Shown one piece after another: positions 50,986-64,000 of a DNA stretch of 64,000 nt. A program made the translations under genes and the position numbers. Within the stretch, counting starts at the first letter, position 1, and each line of letters begins with the position of its first letter. The stretch covers positions 20,539,575 to 20,603,574 of the forward strand of contig CM060466.1 of NCBI GenBank assembly GCA_030544235.1, given 5' to 3'. Source of the stretch: Lepturacanthus savala. Taxonomy: Eukaryota > Chordata > Actinopteri > Scombriformes > Trichiuridae. The notes under the pieces are model-generated. The model was not told the DNA's origin, did no database searches, and saw only the letters and a program-made list of their open reading frames with translations.

Positions 50986-51760
50986 CAGACTTGCTTATTA
51001 CGCCTATTAAGACAATAATGTTGTCATTTTAACCGAGGCAAACATAAGAAAAACAATGGCTTCAGTTTATTAGAAGCAGAACCTCTTGTGTAGGAAATAT
51101 AGATTTTTCATTTTTAAAAGATTCTAGTCACTTAAAATACAGTCTTGAGTTTGCCTGGAGCCAGCATTGAGCAGCCATTAGATAAAATGCATCATCATGA
51201 AAGCACTTTACCATCAACATTCAGCTGTATTGGCAGCAGTGAGGTTGAATCGATATCTTACCTGAAGTGGTCAGAATGTGAGTCATCAGGCATTACATTA
51301 CATCTCTGGATATATTTGACCTTTGTTTCCTAAGCAATGAGCAGGACTTCTTTAACTGAAATGATTTGTTTATAATGTGACTTTCATTTGGGCAACAGAA
51401 TGAATGAAGGACTTTCATTTATAAGATATTTAAATGGCTGTATTAACTACAATTATACATTCATTTAACACGCTATACATTTATTTATTTAATTTAAATA
51501 TATATATATTTCTTATGATTTGCATGTTCAGTTAATCTAAAAGTTTACCGCATAACAGAATTTAGTTACCGGTGGAAGACGAGAGGTTTTTCTCATGGAA
51601 GATCTTCTGACATGTCATAGCAGGAAAAGCAAAGTGTTGAGTCAGAGTCATGATTTCCTGTTGAAACTGGTTGGCTGTTCACTTCTGGTCAGATAACCAT
51701 TATACTTGCCCTCTACACTACAGGTGGCCTAGTGTATTCTGCTTGTGGTTCCCAGCCGCA

Positions 51761-54700
51761 ATGTCACAGAGGAGTGGGCAGGAGGACCCGGAGCGGTACC
51801 TCTTTGTGGACCGCGCCGTGGTCTACAACCCGGCCTCGCAGGCTGACTGGACTGCCAAGAGGCTAGTATGGATCCCCTCAGAGCGTCACGGCTTCGAGGC
51901 TGCTGGTGTCCGCGAGGAGCGCGGGGACGAGGTGGTGGTGGAGCTGGCGGAGAACGGGAAGAAGGCCGTGGTCAACAAGGACGACATCCAGAAAATGAAC
52001 CCGCCCAAGTTCAGCAAGGTGGAGGACATGGCTGAGCTCACCTGCCTGAACGAGGCCTCGGTGCTTCACAACCTCAAAGACCGCTACTACTCTGGCCTCA
52101 TCTATGTGAGTATTTTTCATTCATAATCAATTCACCTGCTACTAACAATTCTCAAGGACTGTGGCTGTGTTCTCCTGAGGATCGTATACAGTAGCACTGA
52201 TGGTCTTAATAACTGCTGAGTTTGATCATGCAAAAGTTGATATGCATAACAACGGAAAAAACTTTTACTATGAAGTATTAAGAAAGTAATAAAATCCATC
52301 ATGTAACAACATCATTCATTGTCTCCCTGCTTGAGAAATGTCCAAATCCTTCACACTTCAGTTCATAAAGGCTTTCTCTCTCAAGATCAAGTCAAGCTTT
52401 GTAAAGTGAAGTAAAAGTGAACCCTAGAAGCTGTTATAAGACTTTTTTCAAAGGCTGAGTAGTGTTTTATTACAAGCAAATTGACAGAGACAAACCTAAT
52501 ATTTTTTCTGACCAAATGATGCACACTGAACACCCCAAAATTCATGTTAAATATTTTAGTTTGGTTCATTTGCTGTACTTTTTTGGTTGATTTACCAAAT
52601 TGTATGAGTGACTGCAAAGTACAGTAGTAGTGGTAACAAATCTGAAACTCCATAGTTATAACCTCTAAAAATCATATTGATAGCATTTCATACTTGAGTC
52701 TCTTCAAAAAACTCATAACACATTCCCCTTCAATGAATAAGCCATCATGTCCTACATAAGCTGCAGATTTCCCCCGTGATTATGACCCACTTAGTGAAAT
52801 GCATTCCTGGAATAGCCCAGACACGGAGCTAGTGGGCCACCTGAGACCGGGGCAGGAGGCCGGGGGCCAAGAGGTGGTTCACACTTAGAGGCCCAGTCGC
52901 AAACACAGAAATTATCTTGGATAAAGCATATTTTACCAGTGAGAAGAATGGTTAGTTCCTGTTTCAATGTTATGGCCCCATATTGAATTTGCTGTAAATA
53001 ATTAGTATATAATAGAACACATTTCCACTCATGAGTTTAAAACTATTTCACAATTTCACCCCTTTCCTGTGACTTTAAGGTTAAAGGTTTATGTGTAGAT
53101 TGTTGAAGTTACATGGGGCTGTAATGGGGCTGCAGAAGACGTTCTCCACTGTTCCCTTGAGATTACTCTAGTAGTTTACAACCTTAGTGACTGAGATGCA
53201 GGTTTAGAGTCTTTGGGGATGAAGTCATGATTCATCACATTCGACGGGTTAATGATGGTGCTGTGTTTTCTTTGTGTTGGTGAGGTATGATTACATCAGC
53301 GTCAATTTCCAGTAGAAAGAAGTGATGTGCTACACTTCCTGGATCTATTTTGTATTTATTGATCTGTGTGGCTCAGCAATGAATTTTTTTTCTTAATCAA
53401 TAAATTTGCTTATTTAAGATATTCAATCAACGTATTGAAATTACTATTGAAAGTAGAAGATGCAGATATTCACATTTAAAAAGCTGGACCCAATAGATTT
53501 GTGGTATTTTTGCTTAAAAAAGTGCTTAAGCAAATTGATTGATAATCAAAATTGTCACACATTTTTTTTTCAGTTATGGACGAATTGTTACAAGTCTAGA
53601 TATATTGCATTATGGTTTATTGAGTTAATGTTAGGCGATATCTCTCTCTCTCTCTCTTGGGTGCAATATCAGTAACAAAGAGAGGTCATTATACAGGTAA
53701 TGCAATATCTGTCTATATTGTAAAAAAAGGCAAAGCTCACCCTCAGTGTTGCCATCAGTGTGGTGGTGGCTGTGTGGGGAGGTGTAGCAGCATTGTGAGC
53801 TCTGCCATGTGGCTCCCTGCCAGGAGGCTGCATAGGCCTGTTTGTATCTCATAAGAGCAGGAGTTGCTGCCACCATATTAGATCAATGATGACCTTACCA
53901 TGAGGACCATGACCTTCTGAGAATGTTGTAATGTAAATCGAAGGTAATGTCTTTATAGACCTTTTCTGACTTGAGAATTCTGAGTTTGGTTTGACACTCC
54001 GAGTCTGCTTCTACCTAAGATACATACAGCAGTGTTGTCATCAAGTGCATATTTTAATTATTAAAAAGCCCCACTCCCAAAAATGTATATTGAGTATTTT
54101 AGAAGGCGAAAAAGGAAATGACCCCGGCCCCATCTCTCAATAAAGAAGACCAGTGCTGAGTCATACTCATAAACTGCCTTAAAGGAGTTCTTTGTGTTCA
54201 CTGATAAGCAACAGCTGTTTGCTCCAATAACTGAATTTTTAAAACATGTTTGCCTTCAGACAACTGATGTCTGATTATTACCAAGGAAGCCATGTTAACT
54301 CATCTTCTCTGGCCTTGCAAATCCAATTACCATGCTAAGTCTAATTTTTCTGCTGTTAAATTACCATTCTTTTGATTTTTCCTCAAAGCCACAAAGTGTG
54401 AATCTAATAAACAAGGGGATTTAGGAGGTTTTAGTTGCATGCATGTAGAACTCTCAGGCAGCTACTTACACATTCTTGACTGCGTGTTTTCCTCTCCTGA
54501 TTTTAAGGATTGTGTGACCTTTAATGGTCCATCCAGTACCAAAAATCATCTTAATATAGTTTACATATCCTCTTTCGGTTGTATCGGATCGATATCAGCC
54601 AATTCAAGACTGTCACATAGATATGAGTTTGGAAGTGAAAAGGCTGTATCTGGACATCCCTAATTTAGAATTTTCCTGGTTTCCTTCTTTCACTCCAGTT

Positions 54701-57700
54701 TTCATCCTGAACCTGACACTGTCTCTTCATGGTTGACAATTACATGAGATGAACATTGTAGTCAAGCCTCTCGAAATATAGCAATAAAAACATGAGCCTT
54801 GTCTCTATAACATATTCAATGTTTTTTGATTTTGACCTAAAATAATATGACATGGCTTTTATTTCATGAGAAATCACAGGAAGTCCTCTTTCTCTCATTA
54901 CTGCTGGCTTCACAGCAGAACACACAGTCAAGACAATGCAGCTCAGCTGGCTGCACTATCCAGCCAGGGGATGAGAAGGAGACTGACTGCTAGAAGTCAA
55001 ACACAAGTTCATGCTCTGCTTGCTCAACAGTTTTTTAATGAATTGCTATTGATTTGGATAGGATTTGAATTTCTATTTTTACTCACATTTGTTATGATTT
55101 TGACCCTGGTGATTTTCCCTTGGTGTCGGTTTAAAACCTCTGGGTTTGGGCACTAAAAATTCCTCCATGTAGGAAAACCTGATCATCTTGTTTCTGCCTT
55201 TGCTGATTACAATGAATGGTTGACCAAATATGTTTCAACCCAGTGGCTCGGGAGAAAGGAGGGCTGAATATAGCAATGATGCCCCTGTGATTCTTTATTG
55301 AATGCAGGCCACTATATGCACATCCTTTGTTGCACTGGTGGTGCAGATTGTACATCCTGAAGAGGATGGGAGGCAGCTCCAGGCTGGGAGCTTTGTGTGG
55401 ATTCTTGCATGTCTTCGACAGGCTGTTTCTCTGTTCATTAAGCCTACCTCGCAGTGGAGCATGGGTCTCTTTGTTCACAACCCAGATGTTTTTTTTTTCT
55501 CTCTAAAAATGTCTGATTCAGCTAGTATGATGCCTGATTTTATTTTTGGCTGCATGCTTTTCCTGTGGAGTTGTACAAGCTATAGAGGTGCTAATTTGCA
55601 GCTAGGTTTCACGGCCAAAGTTCTACTAAATTGAAATTTGACCCTATAGAAGCAGACCTTCACAAGAGATTTCTCCACTGTCCGAAACGGTTGTGCCAGC
55701 AACAAATTCACTAGAGATGGGATGGTGAGAAAGTCAATTTTGTGCATCTCTGAACTCCTAGAGTTATGTTACACTAGTGTCTAATTCCCCTTGGTACTTC
55801 TGATTATTTATGCTCCAATGTAGCTGATTTGTAGGAAATAGTTGCAGCTCTTCATTCTATACAAAATAATCACTCTTGCTCATTTTGTCTGAAAGTGCAG
55901 TAATATGTTTTGTGAAAAGGGGATCTTTGTCCTCACGCCATTGCTCTTCTGGTCCCCTTCCACATCAAGATCACGATGCTGCACAGCCACAGCAACAGAA
56001 ATCATTTCTCATGGTAATTACAGTACAACTCATCCAGTTCTTGCCTCAATTGTAATTCCTTTGCCAGATGGCTGGAAGACTTTGGTAAAATCCCCAACTC
56101 AGTGACTCAAGCATCCCAATTTCTGTGCAATATCACACTTCTCTGTCTACATGCAAGTAGGTTCCTGCTGCTTGATGAAGTTACCAGAAGGTGTCTGTTT
56201 TTTATTCTAATGCTGTCATCTACCTTGTTACAGTTCCCCTTGGTAGCATCCTTTCTGCCGTCAAAGGTGTCCCTCAATAGCAGCAAAAAACTTTCAGAAG
56301 CACAAAGCAATGACAGGACTATCACTTTAATCAACAGCTGCTGAGTGAGATTAAGAACACCTCAAGATTTAGAGTAAATGTAGAACTAGGAACAGCTTCT
56401 TGTGTGTCTGGGTGCTACTGGAATTAATTAAAATGTACTGTGTGAAACTGCTTTGGTTGTTAGGAAAGAATTGTATTTTTATTTTATTATTTTTTTAGTA
56501 TTAAAAGACACAGTAAAGCTGTTATTAACTCAGTTATGTCTGAATGAAGCGCACTGCTTCTTGCAATAGCAGAGACCCCCAGAAAATGTCTCCCCTTTTC
56601 TCTATGAGCGAGGCCCTGCTGCTAAGCACTGCTCGGTTTATGCACATTTAATTTGGACATTTCCGGAGAGCTGGGAACATTTTCAACTGTGTCAGAGTTC
56701 TCTGCTGACCAGGGGACTCAGGGCCATGACTAGCTAAAGCCCATCCATCAGGTCACTATAATGTAGTATTATGCACAGCAGTCAGCCGATACAGCTGATG
56801 GTTTCAAAGATCAGTAGGAAACTCTCCAGAGAATAGACGTTCCTTTGTTTGTTCCTTTGTTGTTTTGTTTGTTCCTTCCACAACAACATGCTGCCTGGCT
56901 GGTGTCCTGTTCCTCTGGCTTGTGTCTGCATCCAACCCCTGCCCTCAGAGCCCCTCTAATCCCCTAAGTACCCCCTGGGATCCACCGTCAAGAACATCCA
57001 GCTGAGTCATCTCTCTCCTCACTGCCTGTGGCCCATGCTGGGTCAGTGGTGCTGATCTGTCTGGCGGGGCCTGTGCCCACCACGGGGGTTTGGTAAGGGG
57101 TTGTTTTGATGTTTACAGTCTATAGCCCCTTGTTACACAGCCTGTTCAAGGCAGGTTTCATTAGTGCATCATTAGCCGCCTCACTGTTCTGTGTAAAAGG
57201 TACAAAGGTGGAATGGGGCGTGAGTTTTTCTGCCAGTAGTCATGTTTTTGAATTGATGGTGGTTGAACAGCTGGGACGTCGCAACTGTCTGGGACAGGGG
57301 TGAGACGTTTTGATGTGTGACCTGCTTCTCTCCAAATTATCCTCTACTGTTTATACTTATTTTCCATAAACATGCAGCTGAAACACAACTCTAGTAATAA
57401 CACACACACAAATTACGACATACCTATGCGTCAGTGTCGCCAGTCCGTGAAAACCTCGAGAACTATAAACTGAGTGCGGACCGTTTCTCACAGTTGCTAC
57501 ATATTCTGCCTAACTATTGTTAAATAAACAGTCGACCGAAACAGCTTATTTAAGTCAGAATAGGCAGATTCCTTCTCAACAGCAGTAGCCTGCCAGAGTC
57601 CTCTCAACCTACTTTACTGGAGTATGTCACTGCTCATTGGTGAATTCTAGCGCTGTGTTTGGGTACACAATATGTCTGATATTCACTCTCCCATGGATCA

Positions 57701-60137
57701 TGCACATCAAGCAGAGTATAAAGTGTTCTGCAGGTAGACAAGATGAGTGAAGGGGTTAGAAATACAAATATATATGCTGCTTTAGCTGACTTAAATAGTA
57801 TAGTACCCCCAACTACACAGTGGTCACATCTCTGATTCCCTAACACCAGCATACTGTTTAAAAGTTGCACACAAGGGCAGCCTGATAGCTGAGTGGTCGG
57901 GGCGCATACCACACAGCCATAATGAGTGGAGCGTCCCTAGATTAATGCCGGCCAGCGGGCCACTTACCACATGTCGCTCCCCCGCACTCTTTCCCCCTTT
58001 CCTGTCTCTCTACTATTTTATCAATAAAGAGAAAAAGCCCCAAAATAATCTTCAAAAAACTCACACATTGCAATTGTTTGGTTCTGTGAAAAATGTGCAG
58101 ACTGTGGCAAAGGTGGAATAATGCAGTAGTGTTCTTTGTGCCATTATGGCAGGATCCCTGTTTAAAAAGGGCTAATGTGAGTGTTGCCCTGAGTAGTGAT
58201 GCAGAGCAGTGGAAGAACTCATTTGGAACTGTAAATACTGCTGATCAGTCCAGGGTAACAAACATCTATGACCCCATTTACACTTGGTATTATCATATGT
58301 TCTGAGTGATTTGATAACAAGTGACGAGCCAGGCACTTGTTTGTTTACACTTGTGACTACTATGTCTCCAAATCTGGCGTGATTACACCTGTACTTGGTG
58401 CTGCCTACTTGTGATCAGAACACTTAGGATGCACGATAATACAGAGTGTAAACAGGGTTAGAGGGTGCGTGGCCATCTGGTGATCTTACCCCCCACCTTT
58501 CACACACATGTATACTGTAACACCACCAGACCAGTAACATGCCAGAATGCAATATTCTGTCTAATTGAGTTATGTTATGTTCTGTTTTATAAGAATAAAA
58601 TCCTACAATTTATATAATAATATTTTACTCAAGACCTCACAGGTTGACATACTTCAGCAATGTTTCTACGTATAATTCACGAGAATTGTGAGAGTATTTT
58701 TATCGCCATGGCTTCATTTAGACATGCCGTGATTACATTTGGTTATTGCACGACCCTGTTGCAGTGGCATCACTATGTGAATTTTATGGTCCACGGTGTT
58801 AGACTGTAAATATCTGCGTTGTGTATGTGTGAACGTGTGGTGTGACTCTCCAGCCAGGTGACAGTTGTGATGTGTTACTCAGAGGTCACACACACACACA
58901 CACACATGCACACACACCTAGACACACACCATTTCCACACTGCTTCCCCAGCATGTAATGATCATGTCACCATTGTTCCAGCTCAACAACTGGGCTAGCA
59001 GGCCTTGAACCCCCAGCAGCCTGCTGGCTGCCACAGACAACATAATTAAAAGAATGTGGCCTTGCAGCCCGGCCGAGCACAGAGATTAGAAAGGTGAAAA
59101 TGGAGGGAGGGATAGAGGGAAACAGAAAGGTGGGACCAGGCCATCAGGAGATGATGAGGACACAAGAAGCAAATTAAGAGCAGAAGGAAGGAGGAGGAGA
59201 GAAAAGGCTGTGGACTGTGGACAGCCTTTTTCTTGATAGAAATGTGTGATGCCAATCATTGATATTTGATTCAAATGCCTTAATCCGGGAGTGTCCACTG
59301 AATACCCTTTGCATTTTATGGAATGCTGCAGCAGTAACAAGGATTAACCCTGTCCTGTCTGTCTGCATGTCTGCCTACATTATACAGCTGAAGGTCAGAT
59401 ATACTGTTGTGGATTAAAATCCTCACCTGTGTCTGATTTCTGCTGTCACTCGTAGGATGTCAGGGTAGAATTGTAGCTACTTGAATGTTTAAGAAGAGGA
59501 TATGAAGAAAAGCCAAACATAAGGAGGATAAGTATGTGGAGAAAGATTCTGTAAGAAAACTATTGGATACTTGGGCTGTGATTTCATGAGCTACAAAACA
59601 AGAAAGTTCTAAACTCAAAATTGATATTTGGGCCCAGATGGACTCCCCTAGCTGTTAAAAATAGAAATAGCATTTAAATCATTAAAGCATTTAAATACAG
59701 GAAGCTTTGTCAAGGTGCAACAAAATCCACACTGAGCACTGTTCCCTCTTAATTCCTCATATCTCATCTTGTTCTTGAGGCAGGAAACTAAAGGGATCAC
59801 AGATTCCCTTTTTTGCTTATTCACCGCCCATTAAATCCTCAGTTTAATCAAAGTATATAAATATTAAAATATTTTTAAATATTAAGTGACATAATGGTGA
59901 CATTAGGGGGTTGCTGTGTGATAAACAAACAGTCAAATGATAGATTGATGATAGACATTGACCATGTTTTCTTTTCACAGACATACTCTGGCCTCTTCTG
60001 TGTGGTCATAAATCCCTACAAAAACCTGCCCATCTACTCAGAGAACATCATTGAGATGTACAGGGGCAAAAAGAGGCACGAAATGCCCCCTCACATCTAC
60101 GCCATCTCAGAGTCTGCATACAGATGCATGCTACAAG
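51761..60137 (+). CDS. myh10: Non-muscle myosin heavy chain IIB, N-terminal part (gene continues beyond window)
   Basis: Two coding exons are present: 51,761-52,105 (115 codons, donor GTGAGT, acceptor CCCAG just before 51,756) and 59,981-60,137 (52 codons plus one base, acceptor CTTTTCACAG, donor GTAAGT). The product starts MSQRSGQEDPERYLFVDRAV and runs through WTAKRLVWIPSERHGFEA, MNPPKFSKVEDMAELTCLNE and TYSGLFCVVINPYKNLPIYS to SESAYRCMLQ. This is the N-terminal SH3-like subdomain (about residues 30-80) and the beginning of the motor domain. The wording fits MYH10 better than MYH9 or MYH14. The P-loop GESGAGKT, actin-binding parts and rod lie in later exons outside the window. The protein is an actin-based motor of contractile bundles in cell division, migration and neural and heart development. 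Exon lengths 345 and 157 match the family. Codon use is GC-rich at third positions in exon 2. The small next exon (about 28 bp in relatives) was not found before 64,000. Confidence 0.95.
52106..57872 (+). other. myh10 intron 2, first part
   Basis: No exon-like segment was recognised on either strand. A short (TC)9 lies at 53,641-53,658. A GC-richer stretch near 56,540-57,080 could be conserved non-coding DNA, but this cannot be tested here. Confidence 0.45.
57873..58064 (+). mobile_element. tRNA-derived SINE
   Basis: The head 'gcctgatagctgagtggtcg' with 'gggcgcatacca' resembles a tRNA A-box half. The body contains 'catgtcgctcccccgcactc', 'tttcccccctttcctgtctc'-type wording and 'tcaataaagagaaaaagccc', then an A-rich tail. 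This is a typical teleost tRNA-SINE. It sits in myh10 intron 2 in the sense direction and contributes an AATAAA word. Confidence 0.75.
58272..58457. mobile_element. MITE-like element with 22-bp imperfect terminal inverted repeats
   Basis: The left end 58,272-58,293 (ccccatttacacttggta...) and the reverse complement of 58,436-58,457 agree at about 17 of 22 positions. The interior is non-coding. The 186-bp length and the 'gtgtaaacaggg' end are typical of a fish family. Confidence 0.55.
58889..58908. repeat. Short (CA)n run
   Basis: About ten CA units in myh10 intron 2. Confidence 0.9.
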
Positions 60138-62311
60138 GTAAGTGTGCTGTTATATGGGAGGATCTACATTAATTCACTGCATTTAAAAACACAGGAAAAG
60201 CAAAGTGTGCAAAACACACCTTTTAATGGTCTTTTATGAGTTATATTCAATCTATTTAGTAGCTACTGTGGGGCTTTTGATCATATAATTCTGATTAGTG
60301 CCGCAATTTATGATTATTTTCATTATCAAATAATGTGCAGTTTTTTAATCAACCCCCTGCCCAAGATGGTGGCCGCATTGACATGTCAAGCTACAAGCCA
60401 TCTACATGTTTATATCTATGGCTGCTTCTCACAAGATGTTACATCGGTGCTTTAACAGATGGCTTTTAATGTGTTATTAAATAAAAAGCTGAGGAAGAAG
60501 AAACATATCCATTGACTGACCCACAATAAGGTCAGCCTGGTTGCTCACTCCCTGGTTGCAGATTCCCAACCAAAATACAAAATACAATTTCTGCCTTATA
60601 CAACAATAAAGCATTTTTATAAACAATCTGAGGAATAACACAGAACATCTATGCTTATGGCTACAGCATGAATTCAAGTATATGGATTGTCAAAACCATT
60701 AAAGTATAGACTGTTTTTCACTCAATTTAGACCTTTTTACAGCCACTGCCTCTACAGTATCAACAGCATAATTGAGTATTGATTCAAACCAATATGACTT
60801 CCATCTTTCACAGCTTCATCTTTTGCATCTAGTCTTCTCAGCAGTAGCTTTTGTTCGTTACAGTTTTCGTTTATTTAGAAACACAACCTTGTAAGATAAG
60901 ACACTTCACACTGACTGATGTCTTCAAAGATCCCTGCCTGGTCGTTGGCAAGTTTCCCGGCTCTATGAGCAGTGACTGACTGGGATCAGACCAGAGAGAA
61001 CAGTGAGGGTGACCCCATTGTGCTCAACAATAGGGCCTTTGTGTGATGGAGAGGGCCGACCAGTGGGGGTGGTGACAAACTGGACAGTGCCGTCAGTCCT
61101 TTCAGGCATCACGTTCATCATGCTAGTACACAGAAGAAAGTTTAGGTTGCCTAATGATACTTTATGCCTCTTGAAACAAAAACATATTAGCATGTACTGC
61201 AATTAGTGAGAATTTGAGCCACATGTTTTATTTCTGCTTAGCTTTCTTATTCTCTATTCTCGAAACTTTGAGTTAAAATTCCCTGTTATGACTGTGATTG
61301 AAAGCATTACGTCTTCAGCACTGATGATGTACGAGCACAGGAACAACAGTGTCAGCAATAGCACAGAAGCTGTCATGTAACTATTGCAGCTCGTCTTATA
61401 GTCAAGCTAGTTTTTGTGGTGTTACTCCCCCCTCCTTTTCTTCACACCCTCCATCCTCCACACACTCCACACTTTTCTACATGGATGGACATAGACGCAT
61501 GGGGGCAGGGTCTGGCGAGTAGTCATTGCTTTGATTCCAACACATTTTTGTCTGGACCACTGCCCTACGGTCCTTTCTGTCTCTCCATGACTGAGCGAAA
61601 TAGTGAGTGAGTAATTAAGTAGACGCCACTATTGGTTGACCGCCTTGTGTTGGATTTTCTTTATTGTCCAGGATCATTTAGCTGCACCTTTCTCTAGTGC
61701 TAGAGGATGTAACGTTCAGTGATGTTGATGGAACTGAACTCCAAGTGCAGTGCAGGGACCCAGACAGACTACAGCAGACATGCTACAATTATTGTTCATC
61801 AAAAAAGCTAGCAGTTGCAACCATGTGAGGATTTAATGACTAAATAATTACCTTTGCAAGTGTATTGTGAACTTTATATGCCGTCATTTCAACTATTAGC
61901 AGAGCGTCAATACACTGCAGCACCGCCCCAACCCAGTAAGAGGCCATAATTTCCAACATTGACCATACTGTTTTTGGTGTGTGGCATTTTTCATTGGAGA
62001 ATTGATAATATAAAAGTGAACAGGCGAACCCTAGCAGAAGTGAACAATGGACATGGCAGTTATATGGTATCTATATGTGTTATGGAAACCATCCAGCTAA
62101 ATGGGTGCCCTAATGCCTGATGTGTATTTTTAAATGCATTTCTATTCCAACCCATTTTTACAGTTGTGGTCATATCAGAATTAACAGTATAGTGGTTGAA
62201 AAAGAGGTTTGTAGGTTGGAGATTAGTGGAGGCCAGATGCTGCTCAGCTGTGGCCTAGAGCACTTCAGCAATCTGATTAATATCAGAGAATATCCAGCTG
62301 TATAAGCACTG

Positions 62312-62356
<45 letters not shown>

Positions 62357-64000
62357 TCAAGTTGGTAGTAAAGTCATTGGGAATCTGTACACTACATTTT
62401 CAGGTGTCCCTATTAGGAGCATGGATATCCTGATATCTTTATCACTGTATGCTGGATGTTATTTTATACTGTGATATCAAAAACTAGTAACTAGTTTACC
62501 AAGTTACTTTTTTACCTGCTTGACAGGCTTAAACACAAGCAACTGCAATCTTATATCTAATTCTATTAATGTAGAATCAATACAGATTTGCGACTATAAT
62601 TGGTACAATCCTATCTTGTTAATTGCTAGATCTATATAAATCATAAATACAGACCTATAATTAATATCACAATTTAAATCAAATAATTCAGCCTTAATAC
62701 TGTACATTTGAAAAAATCCTATAAAAGGCTGTTGGATGGATGAAAAACAAGACAGGAATATTTGTTTTTTGGCTCATTCAGGAAATAAATTCTGGACAAA
62801 TTGAGATACTTAATCACCTTTATGAAAATATCATGTCAAATTCCAACATTAGTCCCGCTTACTGATCAGCAACATTGCCTACAATTGTCTCTGTTGGCTG
62901 ACAAACTTATGCTGTCTTGTAATATACTATATCATCACATAACAATCGTGACTGTTGATCTTAGAATGATTCATTATATTTCAGTGATGAACATCAGACC
63001 TTTCACACTTAATGTTTAGAATTTGCAGAGTCTGTTACCATTCAAACAAAAAAGAAAACTTGAGCCAAATGATTTGTTGCCTTTAATTTACGGCCTTTGT
63101 AGCTGAACAGATTGTCAAATTATATTTACGGCTGACGGATGTCTAATTCTCGCAGGGATCTGTTAATTACCTTGGCATCGCTGTGAAGCCCGTCGGTGCT
63201 CAGATGGAAGGTTAAATGAGGTGTTACACAACAAAGATGTGGTGTGTAAGCAGACCACTAGAACTTACTGCACATCTGTCATTCATTAGCGGTCCAGATA
63301 CTTTACATAATTGCCCCCACTGCTCTGCCGATGTGAACTCAGTGACGTACAAGAAGCCGATTTTATCATATCAGGATTTGTGTAAAGAAATTCTGATGAA
63401 TAAAAGCATGAGTTTAAGCACCGGTCACGTCAACAGTCGTGATGGATTTTTAAGAGATACATCAACAGGACTGGAAGTGTCCCTAGGTGTGGTTGTGAAA
63501 CAGGGGGTCTTTGTTTGAGTATAAATAGAGAAAGACCCCCTCCTGGAATCTCTCCTTGGTGATTAATCAGGGCATTACAGTAGGTCAAGTCCAGCTAGAT
63601 CCATCTGGGCTTAGTGAGATTTTTCCCAAAGCACTACTCTTTGATTTCTCTCCGAGAGGTCCATTTCATCAACAATGAACAAAGCGCTCCTCCTCTCACA
63701 GGTCAATGGCATTACTGATATTAATAAAAGATTAAATGAACTGTTTAAAGAATGTAAAGAATGTTCCGTGAAGTGAACTTTACGGTGTAACCTATAGTGT
63801 CAAGAATGTATGATAAAATGAACCTGGGAATGTTTATAATGGCAGTGAAAACCCGCCCAGCAAACGCTGACCCACCTGGTACCAATCAGGCCGGTAGCAA
63901 ACAGTAATGGCTTTGATAGCCTTCTGAACCGAGGCTTGATGCCGGGCTCTTTCAACACTAAGCACTCAAGCACATAAAGTACACATAAAATCTTTGCTAA
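60138..64000 (+). other. myh10 intron 3 (continues past the window)
   Basis: No downstream myh10 exon was found. A word-rich patch near 63,120-63,240 may be conserved non-coding sequence. Only short open frames occur. Confidence 0.45.
62314..62351. repeat. (GT)n microsatellite
   Basis: About 19 GT units in myh10 intron 3. Confidence 0.95.

Larger units (their letters stand above)
48635..51755 (+). other. myh10 intron 1
   Basis: It starts in the CpG-rich zone and contains two copies of a fish interspersed repeat (listed). No other exon was recognised. Confidence 0.55.

Noticed and set aside
51878..52120. 80-codon open frame opposite myh10 exon 2
   Set aside because: It is the antisense shadow of a GC-rich conserved coding exon.

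Overview
This window reads as nuclear DNA of a ray-finned (teleost) fish. The genes are split by long introns with ordinary GT-AG junctions. The globin is of the fish cytoglobin-2 type. The non-coding DNA is full of long (CA)n and (TA)n microsatellites and of short interspersed elements typical of teleosts, including a tRNA-derived SINE, L1-like and L2-like LINE remnants and several short elements with terminal inverted repeats. The species cannot be named from the sequence.

Three protein-coding genes can be supported. On the minus strand, prcd (photoreceptor disc protein) has two coding exons at 17,487-17,414 and 15,084-15,021, with two likely 3'-UTR exons ending near 9,860. Also on the minus strand, cygb2 (cytoglobin-2) is complete, with coding exons at 40,711-40,515, 30,295-30,064 and 27,132-26,968, giving 197 residues. 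On the plus strand, myh10 (non-muscle myosin heavy chain IIB) has a GC-rich non-coding first exon ending at 48,634 and coding exons at 51,761-52,105 and 59,981-60,137, and then leaves the window inside intron 3.

Layout: 1-9.8 kb holds no recognisable gene, only repeats and a broken L1-like reverse transcriptase. prcd occupies 9.87-17.5 kb. 17.5-26.9 kb is intergenic, with one unassigned but convincing exon-like segment at 20,871-21,038. cygb2 covers 27.0-40.7 kb. 40.7-48.4 kb is the shared upstream region of the divergent cygb2 and myh10 genes; it has a purine/pyrimidine-switching stretch, a CTCF-like site and a tandem repeat. 48.4-64 kb is the 5' part of myh10.

The genes do not form a pathway. 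prcd acts in photoreceptor outer segments, cygb2 is a haem protein and myh10 is a cytoskeletal motor; what they share is a neighbourhood. The most unusual observations are: (1) an almost identical 400-bp inverted repeat 3 kb apart in cygb2 intron 1; (2) a cytoglobin that has lost one of the two cysteines forming the human disulfide and has gained a proline-rich N-terminus; (3) a shortened PRCD with an altered basic motif; (4) the unassigned phase 1-1 transmembrane exon between prcd and cygb2; and (5) tandem 220-bp units with a perfect 22-bp stem next to the myh10 promoter. I saw no convincing undescribed multi-gene system.
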